NCBI RefSeq assembly: GCF_002356295.1
Contig: NZ_AP018042.1
Span: forward strand, 434,001-498,000
Length of the DNA: 64,000 nt
Reading direction: 5' to 3'
DNA from: Labilibaculum antarcticum
Lineage (GTDB): Bacteria; Bacteroidota; Bacteroidia; Bacteroidales; Marinifilaceae
Part shown: positions 54,920 through 64,000 of the stretch, one piece after another
How the letters are laid out: each line of letters begins with the position of its first letter
How positions within the stretch are numbered: position 1 is the first letter of the stretch
Translations under genes and position numbers: made by a program
The notes under the pieces: model-generated
Database searches by the model: none
Told to the model about the DNA's origin: nothing
Seen by the model: the letters and a program-made list of their open reading frames with translations, nothing else

Positions 54920-56884
54920 TTAATTTATGTGGGGAAGAAAGGAATACCTCTCTCCATATTCCAGCATCTGTTCCATAAAATCCATTGGGTAGGAAATTGT
55001 AACATCAACAAGTTGATCTTCTTCGTAAACCGGATGATAATCGGGATTAATAAAGCCAGCATAAGCAGCCAAATTCAGCTTTCCGAATCGTTCCTTCACT
55101 TCTTTATGCAATTCGGTATCTACTTTAACTGCATAATCTTCAACCAATACTTTTCCAGCCTCAAAATCTCCTTCCGATTTTATTCGCTGTACTTCTTCCA
55201 GTAAATCTCCAAAGAGAGTTCTCAATTTTTGATAATCCTTTACAACAAAATAACTTTTCCCATTTTCCTGAAGCTTCTCAACAACCTGCTCCGCTTCACC
55301 TTTCTCATAAACCCACTTGGCAATTAACTGGCGATTTCTCATGTGCGATTCCTCGATGTCTTTTCCCAACTCAATTCTAGTCAGCTGAGTAATTAAGCCA
55401 TTACGAATGTAACCGTCGTATTCAGCTTTAGCAACCTCCAGACTTGGCATTAATCCCAGCTCAACCATCTTAGGATCCATCATGTAATACAATGCAAATA
55501 AATCGGCACGAGCCTCTTCTAAAGTCGCATGGTAATTTTTTAAAGCATCCATTCCCACTCCTGCTAGTAATTGTCCGGAACCATGACCAAGACATTCGTG
55601 CAAATCGGTATGCAGGTTTCCGCCCAAATATCCATGCTCTTTTGCCCGTGCAACTTCTTCTTTGCAGTAAGCGAACTCTTCCACCATACCACCTTTTAAT
55701 GATGATTGATGGTAAGCATGCGTAATATTATCAATGGTAACAGACTTGCTGCCATGTTCCTTACGAATCCACTCTGCATTTGGCAAGTTAACACCTATAG
55801 GTGTTGCCGGATGACAATCGCCACCCAACATAGCAACAGTAATTACCTTTGCACTCACTCCTTTCACCTCTTTTTTCTTGAATCGTTCATCAACAGGAGA
55901 ATGATCTTCGAACCACTGTGCATTATCGGAAATGATCACAGCTCTTTTGGTGCCTTCAAGATCTTTAAAATTAACGATAGATTCCCAACTGCCTTTTATT
56001 GCCAAAGCATCGCCATAGGCTTCAATAAAACCGTTCACTACATCAACATGAGCATCTAAATCTTGCACCCATAAAATTGAATATTCATCGAAGGTTTTTA
56101 AATCACCAGTTTTATAAAACTCCACCAATTTCACCAAGGATGCTCTTTGAAGTTCACTATCAGCAAAAGGAATTGCCTTCTCCAGCCAAAATACAATTTG
56201 CTCGATTGCATAGGAATACATTCCTCCAACTTTCCATGTTTTTTCAATCAACTCCCCATTTTCCTTTACCAACTTGGAATTTAAACCTGCAGATATTGGT
56301 CTTTCCGGATCTCCTTTTTCGATCTTGGCATAAAAATCTTCTGCCTCTTTCTCAGTAACGTCCTCGTAGTAATTATTAGCTGAATCCTTTATTAAATCCA
56401 ATTTAGGATTCAGAACTACTCTTTTGGCATCCACAGCTTCATCGAATAAGACGGGAACCAATCGGGTAATCAAACCAACAACATCCTCGCCTTTCAACAA
56501 AGGCAGCAATTTATGATTTGTATTGCTCAAGAGTTCTCCAAAGTACTCTTCGGTAAATTTCGGCATGAACTTATCCATAGAATAATGATGATGAATTCCG
56601 TTTGAAAACCAAACTCTCTTGGTGTAAATCAAAAAGCTTTTGAATTCATCAGATTCCCGATCTCCATCGTACGATCTAGCAATTGCCTCCATGGTACGAC
56701 GAATACTCAAATTATTCTTATTGTTTTGATCGAACATAATATCTCGACCACAACGTGCTGCCTCCGACAAATAGTATATCAGTTCTTTCTGTCTTAATGT
56801 CAGTTCTTCGAAACCAGGAACCTGGTATCTTAGTATTTTTATATCGGCAAACTGCTCGGTTTGATATTGGAATGTATCACTCAT
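54920..56884 (-). CDS. Dipeptidyl-peptidase III (M49)
   Basis: 654 residues, no signal peptide. Zinc motif HECLGH (H429-E430-CLG-H434) is the HEXXGH signature of the family and EEARAD (E457-E458) provides the third ligand, as in other M49 members. The protein is of typical length for bacterial DPP III and therefore works in the cytoplasm, releasing dipeptides from N-termini of short peptides. Starts MSDTFQYQTEQF. It lies 5 bases after the upstream exported hypothetical gene, so an operon is likely. Confidence 0.93.
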   Translation of the reverse strand: MSDTFQYQTEQFADIKILRYQVPGFEELTLRQKELIYYLSEAARCGRDIMFDQNNKNNLSIRRTMEAIARSYDGDRESDEFKSFLIYTKRVWFSNGIHHHYSMDKFMPKFTEEYFGELLSNTNHKLLPLLKGEDVVGLITRLVPVLFDEAVDAKRVVLNPKLDLIKDSANNYYEDVTEKEAEDFYAKIEKGDPERPISAGLNSKLVKENGELIEKTWKVGGMYSYAIEQIVFWLEKAIPFADSELQRASLVKLVEFYKTGDLKTFDEYSILWVQDLDAHVDVVNGFIEAYGDALAIKGSWESIVNFKDLEGTKRAVIISDNAQWFEDHSPVDERFKKKEVKGVSAKVITVAMLGGDCHPATPIGVNLPNAEWIRKEHGSKSVTIDNITHAYHQSSLKGGMVEEFAYCKEEVARAKEHGYLGGNLHTDLHECLGHGSGQLLAGVGMDALKNYHATLEEARADLFALYYMMDPKMVELGLMPSLEVAKAEYDGYIRNGLITQLTRIELGKDIEESHMRNRQLIAKWVYEKGEAEQVVEKLQENGKSYFVVKDYQKLRTLFGDLLEEVQRIKSEGDFEAGKVLVEDYAVKVDTELHKEVKERFGKLNLAAYAGFINPDYHPVYEEDQLVDVTISYPMDFMEQMLEYGERYSFLPHIN

Positions 56885-56889
56885 ATTTC

Positions 56890-57702
56890 TTACTTATTTC
56901 TTACATCAACATTTTCAACTAATACCCATTTTCCTTTCTGATACTCCAAAGCATCGTAGGAAAAATCAGGTCCGTAATATTCAAATTGGTTCTGATAAAC
57001 TGGCAATGACGGCGCCAAATGATCAAAAACAATTCTTTCCTCTTTTTCATTGTATTGAATAGTCATTCCAGCCTGTTTGGCATATTCGAAGACAATTCTG
57101 CTTAGCTTTTTCCCTTTCCACAAAATCACCGGCAGACCAAAAGTGACTTGCCCTTTCTCATCAAAATTGAGCACTTCAATAATTTTCTTATTTGTTCGGA
57201 AATCATTCCCATCCCAGCCTAGCAGAAAATAAGAATAGCCGGATTTCTTCTTGAACGGAATAATTTGATAGTAAAGTGCTCCCGGCCAATTTCCTGCTGA
57301 ATATTGATGAAACATATCAGTGGCAAGCTTCGAATCCTGCAAAACCTCAACACGAATTGATTTCTTCAGTTTGATTTGCAACAATCCAAAATATCGATAA
57401 GTACCATCACCCAAAACACAATTCCAATTGAAAATTCGAAATTGCTGATCAGGAGAAATCAACTTCCCCATTTTAGACAATTCAGAAAACGGATAATCAA
57501 AACTCTGTTCTTCGCTCAATAAATCGCCAAACAATTTTTCAATTTCATTACAGATACTCAATCTTAGAGAATCAGAATCAGCCAGGACCAAACTATCAAA
57601 TTCTGATTTAATTTGTTGTTCCTTTTCTACTAAATTAATCTGTGAAAAGAGACTCGAAGAACCGAGTAAGACAACAAACACAAGTAATAATTTTCTCATC
57701 AA
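56890..57702 (-). CDS. Hypothetical exported protein
   Basis: 270 residues. Signal peptide 1-20 (ending LFSQ). Body has charged helices then beta-rich segments (YRYFGLLQIKLKKSIRVEVL, YSYFLLGWDGNDF). No family that I recognise. It is immediately upstream of the dipeptidyl-peptidase gene and 46 bases downstream of the aminotransferase gene; the three may form a unit. Function unknown. Confidence 0.7.
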   Translation of the reverse strand: MMRKLLLVFVVLLGSSSLFSQINLVEKEQQIKSEFDSLVLADSDSLRLSICNEIEKLFGDLLSEEQSFDYPFSELSKMGKLISPDQQFRIFNWNCVLGDGTYRYFGLLQIKLKKSIRVEVLQDSKLATDMFHQYSAGNWPGALYYQIIPFKKKSGYSYFLLGWDGNDFRTNKKIIEVLNFDEKGQVTFGLPVILWKGKKLSRIVFEYAKQAGMTIQYNEKEERIVFDHLAPSLPVYQNQFEYYGPDFSYDALEYQKGKWVLVENVDVRNK

Positions 57703-57748
57703 TCTACTTTTGAATATTCTAACAAGAACAGCACAAATTCGTGAAATT

Positions 57749-58942
57749 TTATTTTCTCACCTTATCCATAGCTTGAATCAGCAAATCCGAAGCATGCCGA
57801 ATTTCCTCATCCGTAATATTTAAAGGGGGTGCAATTCGATATGCATTATCACAAAAAAGAAACGCATCCATCACAACACCTATTTCATAGGCCTCTTTCA
57901 TAATCTCGACCATAATTTCTTGAGATTCAACGATTACGGCAATAAAAAGCCCTAACTGACGAAATCCTTTTACCATTGGATGATCTTTAAGTAGAGATAC
58001 AAAAAGCTCCCCTTTGCGCTGAACATCAGCCACAATATTTTCTTCTAATAAAACCTCCAAGGCAGCCTTGGCAGCAGCACAACAAACAGGATGACCTCCA
58101 AATGTTGTAATATGACCTAACATTGGCTTACTTTTGAAGCAATCAAGAATTTTTTTATCAGATATAAACGCACCTATAGGCATCCCTCCTCCCATGGCTT
58201 TCGCCAAACAAAGAATATCCGGAACTACATCAAAATGTTCAAAGGCAAAAAGCTTTCCTGTTCGACCAAATCCCATTTGAACCTCATCGAAAATCAGTAA
58301 AGCACCTTTTTCGGTACATTTGGCACGTAATGTTTGGATAAACTCTTTGGATGGAATAATCATTCCTCCTTCGGATTGAATCGGTTCAAGAATCACACAA
58401 GCAGTTGTTTCGGTGATTTGCTCCAAATCCAATACATTACCAAATTCAATCATTCGAACATCCGGCAATAAGGGACGATATGCATTCTTCATTTCCTCAT
58501 CACACAAAACACTCAATGCACCATGTGTACTTCCATGATAGGCTCCAGTAAAATAGATAATTTCCGATCGTCCTGTATATCGTTTGGCTAATTTTAAAGC
58601 TCCTTCGTTTGCTTCACTTCCTGAATTTACGAAGTAAACAGAATTCAAACTCTCGGGCAAATTATCAGATAATAACTTGGCCAGTTCAACCTGAGGAGTT
58701 TCAATAAACTCACCATACACCATCAAGTGCATGTACTTGTCAACCTGATCTTTTATGGCTTGACGAACACGAGGATGTCCGTGTCCGATATTACTCACAG
58801 AAACGCCCGATACGAGATCCAAATATGGCTTTCCGTCCGGGCTGTACATATATATTCCTTCTGCTCTCTCAATCTCCAAAGCAATAGGAAAATCGGAGGT
58901 TGTAGCGACATGCTGCAGAAATAGTTGTCGATTCGTGATCAT
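57749..58942 (-). CDS. Class III PLP-dependent aminotransferase (acetylornithine/4-aminobutyrate type)
   Basis: 397 residues from ATG 58942 (MITNRQLFLQHVA); the upstream ATG at 58966 adds a short hydrophobic stretch and is less likely. Active-site K248 lies in LCLAKAMGGGMPIGAF, with D219 in IFDEVQMGFGRTG pairing with the pyridine N, and NSGSEANEGALKLAKR contacting phosphate. Family substrates are acetylornithine, ornithine or 4-aminobutyrate. I cannot decide between them by eye, and no arginine gene is nearby. Confidence 0.9.
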   Translation of the reverse strand: MITNRQLFLQHVATTSDFPIALEIERAEGIYMYSPDGKPYLDLVSGVSVSNIGHGHPRVRQAIKDQVDKYMHLMVYGEFIETPQVELAKLLSDNLPESLNSVYFVNSGSEANEGALKLAKRYTGRSEIIYFTGAYHGSTHGALSVLCDEEMKNAYRPLLPDVRMIEFGNVLDLEQITETTACVILEPIQSEGGMIIPSKEFIQTLRAKCTEKGALLIFDEVQMGFGRTGKLFAFEHFDVVPDILCLAKAMGGGMPIGAFISDKKILDCFKSKPMLGHITTFGGHPVCCAAAKAALEVLLEENIVADVQRKGELFVSLLKDHPMVKGFRQLGLFIAVIVESQEIMVEIMKEAYEIGVVMDAFLFCDNAYRIAPPLNITDEEIRHASDLLIQAMDKVRK

Positions 58943-58995
58943 AAACAAGATTTTATTTAAATACAAAATTCAATAAAAATCCTGCCATTAAAAAA

Positions 58996-59703
58996 CTATC
59001 TCGTCATTAAATTAATATCTCCTAATAATTTATCGCGATAAGATTTTCCAATAGGAATAGCTTTTGAACCACTTTCGGTTTCAATAACTACAGAATTATC
59101 CTCAATCACACCAATTTTACTCAAATTAACGATATAAGAACGGTGAATTCTTGAGAAACGTGTAGCCGGCATTTTTTCTTCAATTGCCTTCATGGTAAAA
59201 TGAATGGTGTATTTTTCATGATATGAATTCACAACCACGTAATTCTCTAAAGCTTCAATCCATAAAATATCGTCGTAATTCAAACGAACCAATGCTGAAT
59301 TACTTTTGATGAAAATCTCATTCTTATCCTGCATGAAACCTTCGCTATTCTTGTAACGTCGATTTGCTTTGCTAACAGCTTTAAAAAATCGACTGTAACT
59401 AATTGGCTTTAAAAGATAATCAGTAACATCATATTCAAAAGCTTCCAGAGCATACTGTTCCTTTGAAGAGATAATAATAATTTGTGGTGTAGTACTTAAA
59501 CTATTCAGGAATTCCATGCCACTCATTTCAGGCATTTCAATATCTAAAAATATCAAATCGACAGGTTCGTTCTTTTTGATATTATTAATTGCTTCAATTG
59601 CACTTGGATAAGAGGCTCCAAATGATAAAAAATCCGTTCTTTCAATATAACTTTCAACAACTTTTCTCGAAAGTTTATCATCGTCGATTACAACACAATT
59701 CAT
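58996..59703 (-). CDS. LytTR family response regulator
   Basis: 235 residues. Receiver domain with DDD at 7-9, phosphorylated D54 (LIFLDIEMPEMSG) and K in LLKPIS near 107. A LytTR DNA-binding domain from about 135 (NEIFIKSNSALVRLNYDDILWIEA, then IHRSYIVNL). No histidine kinase is adjacent, so its partner is unknown. The orphan cytoplasmic kinase at 16530 is not linked. DNA targets are usually direct repeats about 20 bases apart. Confidence 0.93.
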   Translation of the reverse strand: MNCVVIDDDKLSRKVVESYIERTDFLSFGASYPSAIEAINNIKKNEPVDLIFLDIEMPEMSGMEFLNSLSTTPQIIIISSKEQYALEAFEYDVTDYLLKPISYSRFFKAVSKANRRYKNSEGFMQDKNEIFIKSNSALVRLNYDDILWIEALENYVVVNSYHEKYTIHFTMKAIEEKMPATRFSRIHRSYIVNLSKIGVIEDNSVVIETESGSKAIPIGKSYRDKLLGDINLMTR

Positions 59704-59709
59704 ATAGGG

Positions 59710-59737
59710 GTAGTTAATTTTTATTCAAAGTAGTTAA
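59710..59737. promoter_or_regulatory. Direct repeat GTAGTTAA upstream of LytTR regulator
   Basis: GTAGTTAA at 59710-59717 and 59730-59737, spaced 20 bases, just upstream of the regulator start. This is the spacing of LytTR sites, so autoregulation is possible, but it is only an observation. Confidence 0.3.
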
Positions 59738-59870
59738 ATAAATCGTATTTATCTACGCTATGGTAGTTTTCATCAAAAATAATAATCTTTTTACCATTTC
59801 CGAAATATTTAAGCAAAATAATCCGCACTATTAAGTTTAACTTAAACTTAATTTTATCAAATTATTATCT

Positions 59871-60554
59871 CTATTGATTCTTTTTCAAAAATTTCTCGAG
59901 TAATTCGTCTCCAGATCTAACCGTTTTCTTTAGCCACTTCAAGTTCAACTCTAACTTTTCATTATCAGATAATTGCCACTCTACATCCGATCTGCGAAGT
60001 GCAGTTGTGAGGTGACTTAATACCAAGGCTGCAGAGACTGAAATATTAAAGCTTTCAGTAAATCCATACATTGGGATTTTCACAAATTCATCGGCATTAT
60101 TCATTACCTCATCAGACAAACCAGTTCGTTCGGTTCCAAAAAAGAAAGCGGCCTTTCCTTTACTCAAATCAAAATCAGGTAAAAGAATATCATTGGTATG
60201 AGGTGTAGTAGCCACAATTCTGTATCCCTGGCTTTTTAATTTTGAAATTGTACTTAAGGTGTTTCTCTCCTCTTTATGATGCCGATGCAAATCAACCCAC
60301 TTTGAAGCCCCCATAACCACATCAGGATTTAATTTGTACGAATTGTAATTTTCAATCACATGTAAATCTTGAATACCAAAACAATCGCACGTACGAATTA
60401 CCGCACTGGCATTTTGAGCTTGAAATATATCCTCTAAAACCAGGGTAATGTATCTCGTTCTATCTTCAACATTTTTTCTCAGTAATTCTTTACGATTATC
60501 ATTAGAAAAACCTTCTAGAAAATTTACAGCTTCTTTCAATAATCTCTCTTCCAT
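59871..60554 (-). CDS. TrmH family tRNA/rRNA 2'-O-methyltransferase
   Basis: 227 residues from ATG 60554 (MEERLLKEAVNFLEG). SPOUT-fold motifs: NASAVIRTCDCFGIQDLHVI (motif 1), FFGTERTGLSDE (motif 2) and SFNISVSAALVLSHL (motif 3), which form the knotted SAM site. Probably methylates ribose of tRNA (Gm18-like) or rRNA. N-terminal 45 residues are helical. Single gene 280 bases from HU. Confidence 0.88.
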   Translation of the reverse strand: MEERLLKEAVNFLEGFSNDNRKELLRKNVEDRTRYITLVLEDIFQAQNASAVIRTCDCFGIQDLHVIENYNSYKLNPDVVMGASKWVDLHRHHKEERNTLSTISKLKSQGYRIVATTPHTNDILLPDFDLSKGKAAFFFGTERTGLSDEVMNNADEFVKIPMYGFTESFNISVSAALVLSHLTTALRRSDVEWQLSDNEKLELNLKWLKKTVRSGDELLEKFLKKNQ

Positions 60555-60629
60555 CCACAAAAAATTAGATACAAAAAAAGGAGGTATTATAAATACACCC
60601 CCCTCTAACATCTTTTGACTGACAATTAT

Positions 60630-60902
60630 CTATTGTACAGAGTCTGCTAATTCAGAACCAGCCTTAAATTTAATAACTTTTTTAGCTGGAATATTGATAG
60701 GCTTACCAGTTTGTGGATTCCTTCCAGTTCTAGCATCACGCTTAGAAACAGAAAACGAACCAAATCCTACAAGTGCTACTCTATCATCACCTTTTAATGC
60801 TTCAGTAGTAGTTTCAATGAAAGCATCTAATGCTTTTTTAGAATCAGCTTTAGTTAAACCAGCTTTGCTAGCAATTGCATCAATTAATTGAGCTTTGTTC
60901 AT
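60630..60902 (-). CDS. HU family DNA-binding protein
   Basis: 90 residues, the standard HU length. [28 protein letters not shown] gives the helical dimerisation half. The arm region [20 protein letters not shown] with the minor-groove PxTG proline is complete, ending [15 protein letters not shown]. Nucleoid protein. A strong promoter precedes it. Confidence 0.95.
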   Translation of the reverse strand: MNKAQLIDAIASKAGLTKADSKKALDAFIETTTEALKGDDRVALVGFGSFSVSKRDARTGRNPQTGKPINIPAKKVIKFKAGSELADSVQ

Positions 60903-60953
60903 AACTTTATAAAATTTTAGGGTTAAAAATTGCTTTTAAATTTCATTCATATA

Positions 60954-60984
60954 CAAATATAAAGGATTTCTGATGGTTTGCAAA
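60954..60984 (-). promoter_or_regulatory. Bacteroidota promoter of HU gene (TTTG-N19-TAnnTTTG)
   Basis: Minus strand: TTTG (complement of 60981-60984), 19 bases, then TATATTTG (complement of 60954-60961). Spacing and both boxes agree with the consensus -33/-7 promoter, giving a start near 60948 and a leader of about 45 bases. Confidence 0.72.
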
Positions 60985-61326
60985 TTTCCTTTAAGAAAAA
61001 ATAAGAAATTTAACCTTTAAAAGATTGCAACATAATAAATCAAAGAATTTTCAAGCTATTCCCCATAAACAATTAAAAGAAGAATGAGAATTAAATCATA
61101 ACTCTATTTAAAGATGATTTTTATTTAACTAATTCATCAAATTTAAGGTGTACTAACATTCAATTATGACAAATTTAAAGATTCTACAATTCCTAAAGAA
61201 AAAAGGACGTAAAGCATTAATTAATAGACAATTAAAAAAAGTATAGCTTCTTCTCCTGAGTGATACTACCATCTTCTTTTACATCACTATAAAAGCAGTA
61301 TATAATGATCTACATCATTACGAGAT
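60985..61326. other. Gene-free spacer between HU and thrC
   Basis: AT-rich, between the HU promoter and the thrC terminator. Nothing recognised. Confidence 0.5.
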
Positions 61327-61380
61327 AATGAGTTCTAAAAAGGCTGTTCATAAAGAATGACAGCCTTTTTAGAACTCATT
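61327..61380. terminator. Long palindrome terminator at end of thr operon
   Basis: AATGAGTTCTAAAAAGGCTGT (61327-61347) and its exact complement (61360-61380) form 21-pair arms. The thrC stop codon TAA (61379-61381) begins inside the right arm. Its T-tract reads as a terminator on both strands. Confidence 0.9.
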
Positions 61381-62692
61381 ATTTAAGTAAAAGGAAGCTT
61401 TTAAACTCTGAAAACTCCTTACTTATTAAAATACTCTTTTTTTCTTTACCCAAACACTCCTGAAGGTAATCAGGAACTTTAATTTCAATATTTAGTACCT
61501 TTTCAACCGTATCCTTAAATTTTGCCGGATGGGCTGTTTCCAAAAAAACACCTACTTCACTTTCTTTATTTAAGTACTTTTTCAAGCCTAAATACCCAAC
61601 TGCACCGTGAGGATCGAGAATGTACTTAGTCCTATTATATACATCTGCTATCGCATCTTCTGTTTCTTCATCAGAAAACCAAACGCCCTTTACATCCTTA
61701 ATGATGTCTGAATGTTTCTCCTGATACAATTCCATCATACGGGCAAAATTACTTGGAGCACCAACATCCATTGCATTTGAAATGGTTTGAACCGAAGCTT
61801 TAGTCTCGTATTTTCCGGTATTCAAATAATCTGGCACAACCTTGTTTATATTTGCCGATGCAATAAATGAATCGATCGGCAATCCCATTTGTTTTGCCAG
61901 CAATCCTCCTGTAAGATTTCCGTAATTCCCACTAGGAACTGAAAACACAACTTTTTTATCTGTTGGTTGCAGTTGCGCCCAAGCGTAGAAATAGTAGAAA
62001 CTTTGTGGTAACAATCGAGCAATATTTATTGAATTCGCTGAGGTCAAACTTAATTTAGCATTCAAATCATTATCACCAAAAGCTGTTTTCACCAAAGCCT
62101 GACAATCATCAAAAGTACCATCTACCTCGAGAGCTGTAATGTTTTGTCCCATTGTGGTCAATTGCTGCTCCTGAATCTTACTTACTTTGCCTGCAGGATA
62201 TAATATAATAACATTAACACCTTCAACTCCTAAAAAACCATTGGCAACCGCGCTACCAGTATCTCCGGAAGTTGCAACCAAAATTGTAACCGCTTCCTGA
62301 TTCTGCTTTGCGAAAGCACTCAGGCATCGTGACATGAATCGGGCACCTACATCTTTAAATGCACAAGTTGGACCGTGAAACAGCTCTAAGGTGTAAACAC
62401 TATCTTCTATTGGCACAACAGGAATCGGGAAATTAAGCACCTCCTCCGTAATTTTCTTCAAATCAGCATCTGAGATATCATCGCCAACGAAATGACGGGC
62501 CACCTCGAAGCCAATTTCCGGAAGACTTAATCCGGGCAATCGTTTAAAAAAATCAGTTCCCAATTTTGGTATCGAAACCGGAAAAAACAAGCCCTTATCC
62601 GGCGCAAGCCCTTTTATTACAGCTTCTTTAAAGCTATAACGTAAATCTATATTATTTGTACTAAAATATTTCACAGTAATTTCTTTCTTCAA
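61379..62692 (-). CDS. thrC: Threonine synthase
   Basis: 437 residues. Converts O-phosphohomoserine to threonine with PLP. The Lys of PTCAFKDVGARFMSR is the cofactor lysine, and VATSGDTGSAVANGF binds the phosphate. The N-terminal YFSTNNIDLRYSFKEAVIKGLAPDKGLFFP is the long-form type found in bacteria. Third gene of the thrABC operon, 46 bases after thrB. Start MKKEITVKYFS; nearby codons cannot be excluded. Confidence 0.96.
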   Translation of the reverse strand: MKKEITVKYFSTNNIDLRYSFKEAVIKGLAPDKGLFFPVSIPKLGTDFFKRLPGLSLPEIGFEVARHFVGDDISDADLKKITEEVLNFPIPVVPIEDSVYTLELFHGPTCAFKDVGARFMSRCLSAFAKQNQEAVTILVATSGDTGSAVANGFLGVEGVNVIILYPAGKVSKIQEQQLTTMGQNITALEVDGTFDDCQALVKTAFGDNDLNAKLSLTSANSINIARLLPQSFYYFYAWAQLQPTDKKVVFSVPSGNYGNLTGGLLAKQMGLPIDSFIASANINKVVPDYLNTGKYETKASVQTISNAMDVGAPSNFARMMELYQEKHSDIIKDVKGVWFSDEETEDAIADVYNRTKYILDPHGAVGYLGLKKYLNKESEVGVFLETAHPAKFKDTVEKVLNIEIKVPDYLQECLGKEKKSILISKEFSEFKSFLLLK

Positions 62693-62738
62693 GTTCTTGA
62701 ATTGAAATCTATCCGATTTCTTAACTAATATCTTCCTG

Positions 62739-63665
62739 TTACAGGATCTTCACTCCGTCTTCACTTACTTTGGACACGTAGATTTTGTAATCAATACCCG
62801 TACGTTCATACACAGTATTCATAGCAGCAGCAATAGAATCTGCGGATTCCTTGCCGTTGGCCAATGCAAATACTGAAGGTCCCGAGCCGGAAATACTGCA
62901 GCCCAAAGCTCCAGCTTTCATAACGGACAGCTTTAATTCATCAAATTCAGGAATTAACACTTTTCTTTGCGGCTCTACAATATGATCTTCAAGTGAGCGA
63001 CCTATTAAATCGTAATTTGAAGTATACAGTCCGGCCATCAAACCGGCGACATTTCCCCACTGACGAATTGCCTTTTTTAAAGGAATTTCAGGAGACAATA
63101 TTTCCCGTGCCTCTTTTGTTTTTATTTCGATTTGAGGATGAATAACAGCGCACCATAGATTTGCCGGTGGCTGAATATGAATCACATCCAAAGGATTATA
63201 TCCTCGGATCAGACAAAATCCACCTAGTGTTGCAGGAGCTACATTATCGGCATGCACATCACCCGAAGCAACTTCCTCCCCTTTCATGGCAAAATCAACC
63301 AACTGCAATCTGGTATAAGGCTTATCTAACAGTTCATTTACTGCAACAACGGCTCCTGCCGCACTTGCCGCACTGGATCCGATTCCACTACCCGGCTTGA
63401 TGTTCTTAATAATCTCAACATCAAAACCCTGATTGCTTCCTAATTCATCCAATAAAGCCTGAATGGCCACACCAGCAACATTTTTCTTTGGATCAGTAGG
63501 GAGATTCTCGTAATCCTTTACCGCTTGTATAACTATTTTATTCTGATCATTTTTTTTAATAATCATTTCGTCGCCCACCCCATCGATGGCAAATCCTAAT
63601 ATATCGAAACCACAACCAACGTTTGAAACGCTGGCTGGAGCAAAAACTTTCACACTATCTGACAT
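62739..63665 (-). CDS. thrB: Homoserine kinase
   Basis: 308 residues from ATG 63665 (MSDSVKVFAPASVSNVGCGFD). GHMP kinase with the phosphate loop PGSGIGSSAASAAGAVVA near 90 and the C-terminal SGSGPSVFAL glycine motif. Phosphorylates homoserine in threonine synthesis. It follows thrA by 25 bases and precedes thrC. The upstream in-frame start at 63722 would overlap thrA and is rejected. Confidence 0.96.
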   Translation of the reverse strand: MSDSVKVFAPASVSNVGCGFDILGFAIDGVGDEMIIKKNDQNKIVIQAVKDYENLPTDPKKNVAGVAIQALLDELGSNQGFDVEIIKNIKPGSGIGSSAASAAGAVVAVNELLDKPYTRLQLVDFAMKGEEVASGDVHADNVAPATLGGFCLIRGYNPLDVIHIQPPANLWCAVIHPQIEIKTKEAREILSPEIPLKKAIRQWGNVAGLMAGLYTSNYDLIGRSLEDHIVEPQRKVLIPEFDELKLSVMKAGALGCSISGSGPSVFALANGKESADSIAAAMNTVYERTGIDYKIYVSKVSEDGVKIL

Positions 63666-63690
63666 GTTATTCAATTTTCTTTGTAGGTAA

Positions 63691-64000
63691 TTAATTGCTA
63701 GTAACTCTAATGATATCTCCAAAAATTCCTGAAGCCGTTACTTCTGCACCTGCTCCGGCTCCTTTAACAATCAGTGGTTGATCGTTATACCACTTCGTTT
63801 TTAAAGAAATCACATTGTCTTTACCGTGAATGTCATAAAATGGATGATCGGGCGTTACTTCTTTTAGGCTCACCTTAGCCTTGCCGTCTGCGAAGGAAGC
63901 AATGTATCGGTATCTGATGTTTTTTTCAGCCATAACAGTTCTCCAAGCCTCAAAATGATCATTATGAGCTTCCAAGTCACGAATTAGATCCTCTGGAGTT
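63691..64000 (-). CDS. thrA: Aspartokinase/homoserine dehydrogenase, C-terminal part
   Basis: The frame is open from base 64000; no start codon is visible in the window, and the TTG at 63975 is internal. The 102 visible residues (TPEDLIRDLEAHND ... IVKGAGAGAEVTASGIFGDIIRV) match the C-terminal end of a homoserine dehydrogenase. The identification as bifunctional ThrA rests on its position before thrB and thrC and on this common arrangement in Bacteroidota; the kinase half lies outside. Confidence 0.88.
   Translation of the reverse strand, partial: TPEDLIRDLEAHNDHFEAWRTVMAEKNIRYRYIASFADGKAKVSLKEVTPDHPFYDIHGKDNVISLKTKWYNDQPLIVKGAGAGAEVTASGIFGDIIRVTSN

Overview
The window is a 64 kb piece of an AT-rich Bacteroidota chromosome. 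The signs are a type IX secretion (type B) C-terminal domain, a DUF5686 outer-membrane protein, a dipeptidyl-peptidase III, several lipoproteins, weak Shine-Dalgarno sequences and promoter boxes of the TAnnTTTG type. An A-type flavodiiron protein, a Crp/Fnr regulator and a cysteine-rich GTPase/ATPase cluster suggest an anaerobic or facultative lifestyle. A marine Marinifilaceae-like member of the Bacteroidales is my best guess, but genus is inference. No rRNA, tRNA, CRISPR array or intact insertion sequence was seen.

Layout. 1-9.7 kb: the 3' end of an alkaline phosphatase, a YibE/F membrane protein, a two-CW protein, an acetyltransferase-like protein, two lipoproteins, a HAD phosphatase and a Tat-exported sugar isomerase-like protein. 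9.7-24 kb: a mosaic accessory stretch with a serine hydrolase, an old-yellow-enzyme gene lying between two copies of a 429-bp direct repeat with a group II intron-like scar, CorA, a PAS histidine kinase, an HD hydrolase and an alpha/beta hydrolase, kelch and ThuA genes lying between a second duplicated flank, a J-domain protein, a GPP34 protein and many small dispersed repeats. 24-28 kb: four minus-strand genes for a leaderless solute-binding-like protein, a HypB/UreG-like GTPase, a soluble ABC ATPase and a CxxC protein, with no permease and a Crp/Fnr-like palindrome at the promoter. 28-39 kb: a T9SS adhesin-like protein, an ABC-2 exporter, a Crp/Fnr regulator, flavodiiron protein, an aminotransferase and a DEAD-box helicase. 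39.6-44.5 kb: an orphan PAAR protein, a 1019-residue peptidoglycan-targeting effector candidate, a lipoprotein that may be its immunity partner, a decayed effector fragment and a 43-bp hairpin repeat array. 44.6-64 kb: htpG, a second ABC exporter, DUF5686, M28 and M49 peptidases, an aminotransferase, a LytTR regulator, a TrmH methyltransferase, HU and the thrA-thrB-thrC operon.

The two most interesting loci are the 24-28 kb cluster, which looks like a cytoplasmic metal- or cofactor-handling machine built from transporter parts, and the 39.6-44.5 kb effector island, which looks like interbacterial-competition cargo. Three pairs or groups of duplicated sequence show that 9.7-24 kb has been built by repeated duplication and replacement.
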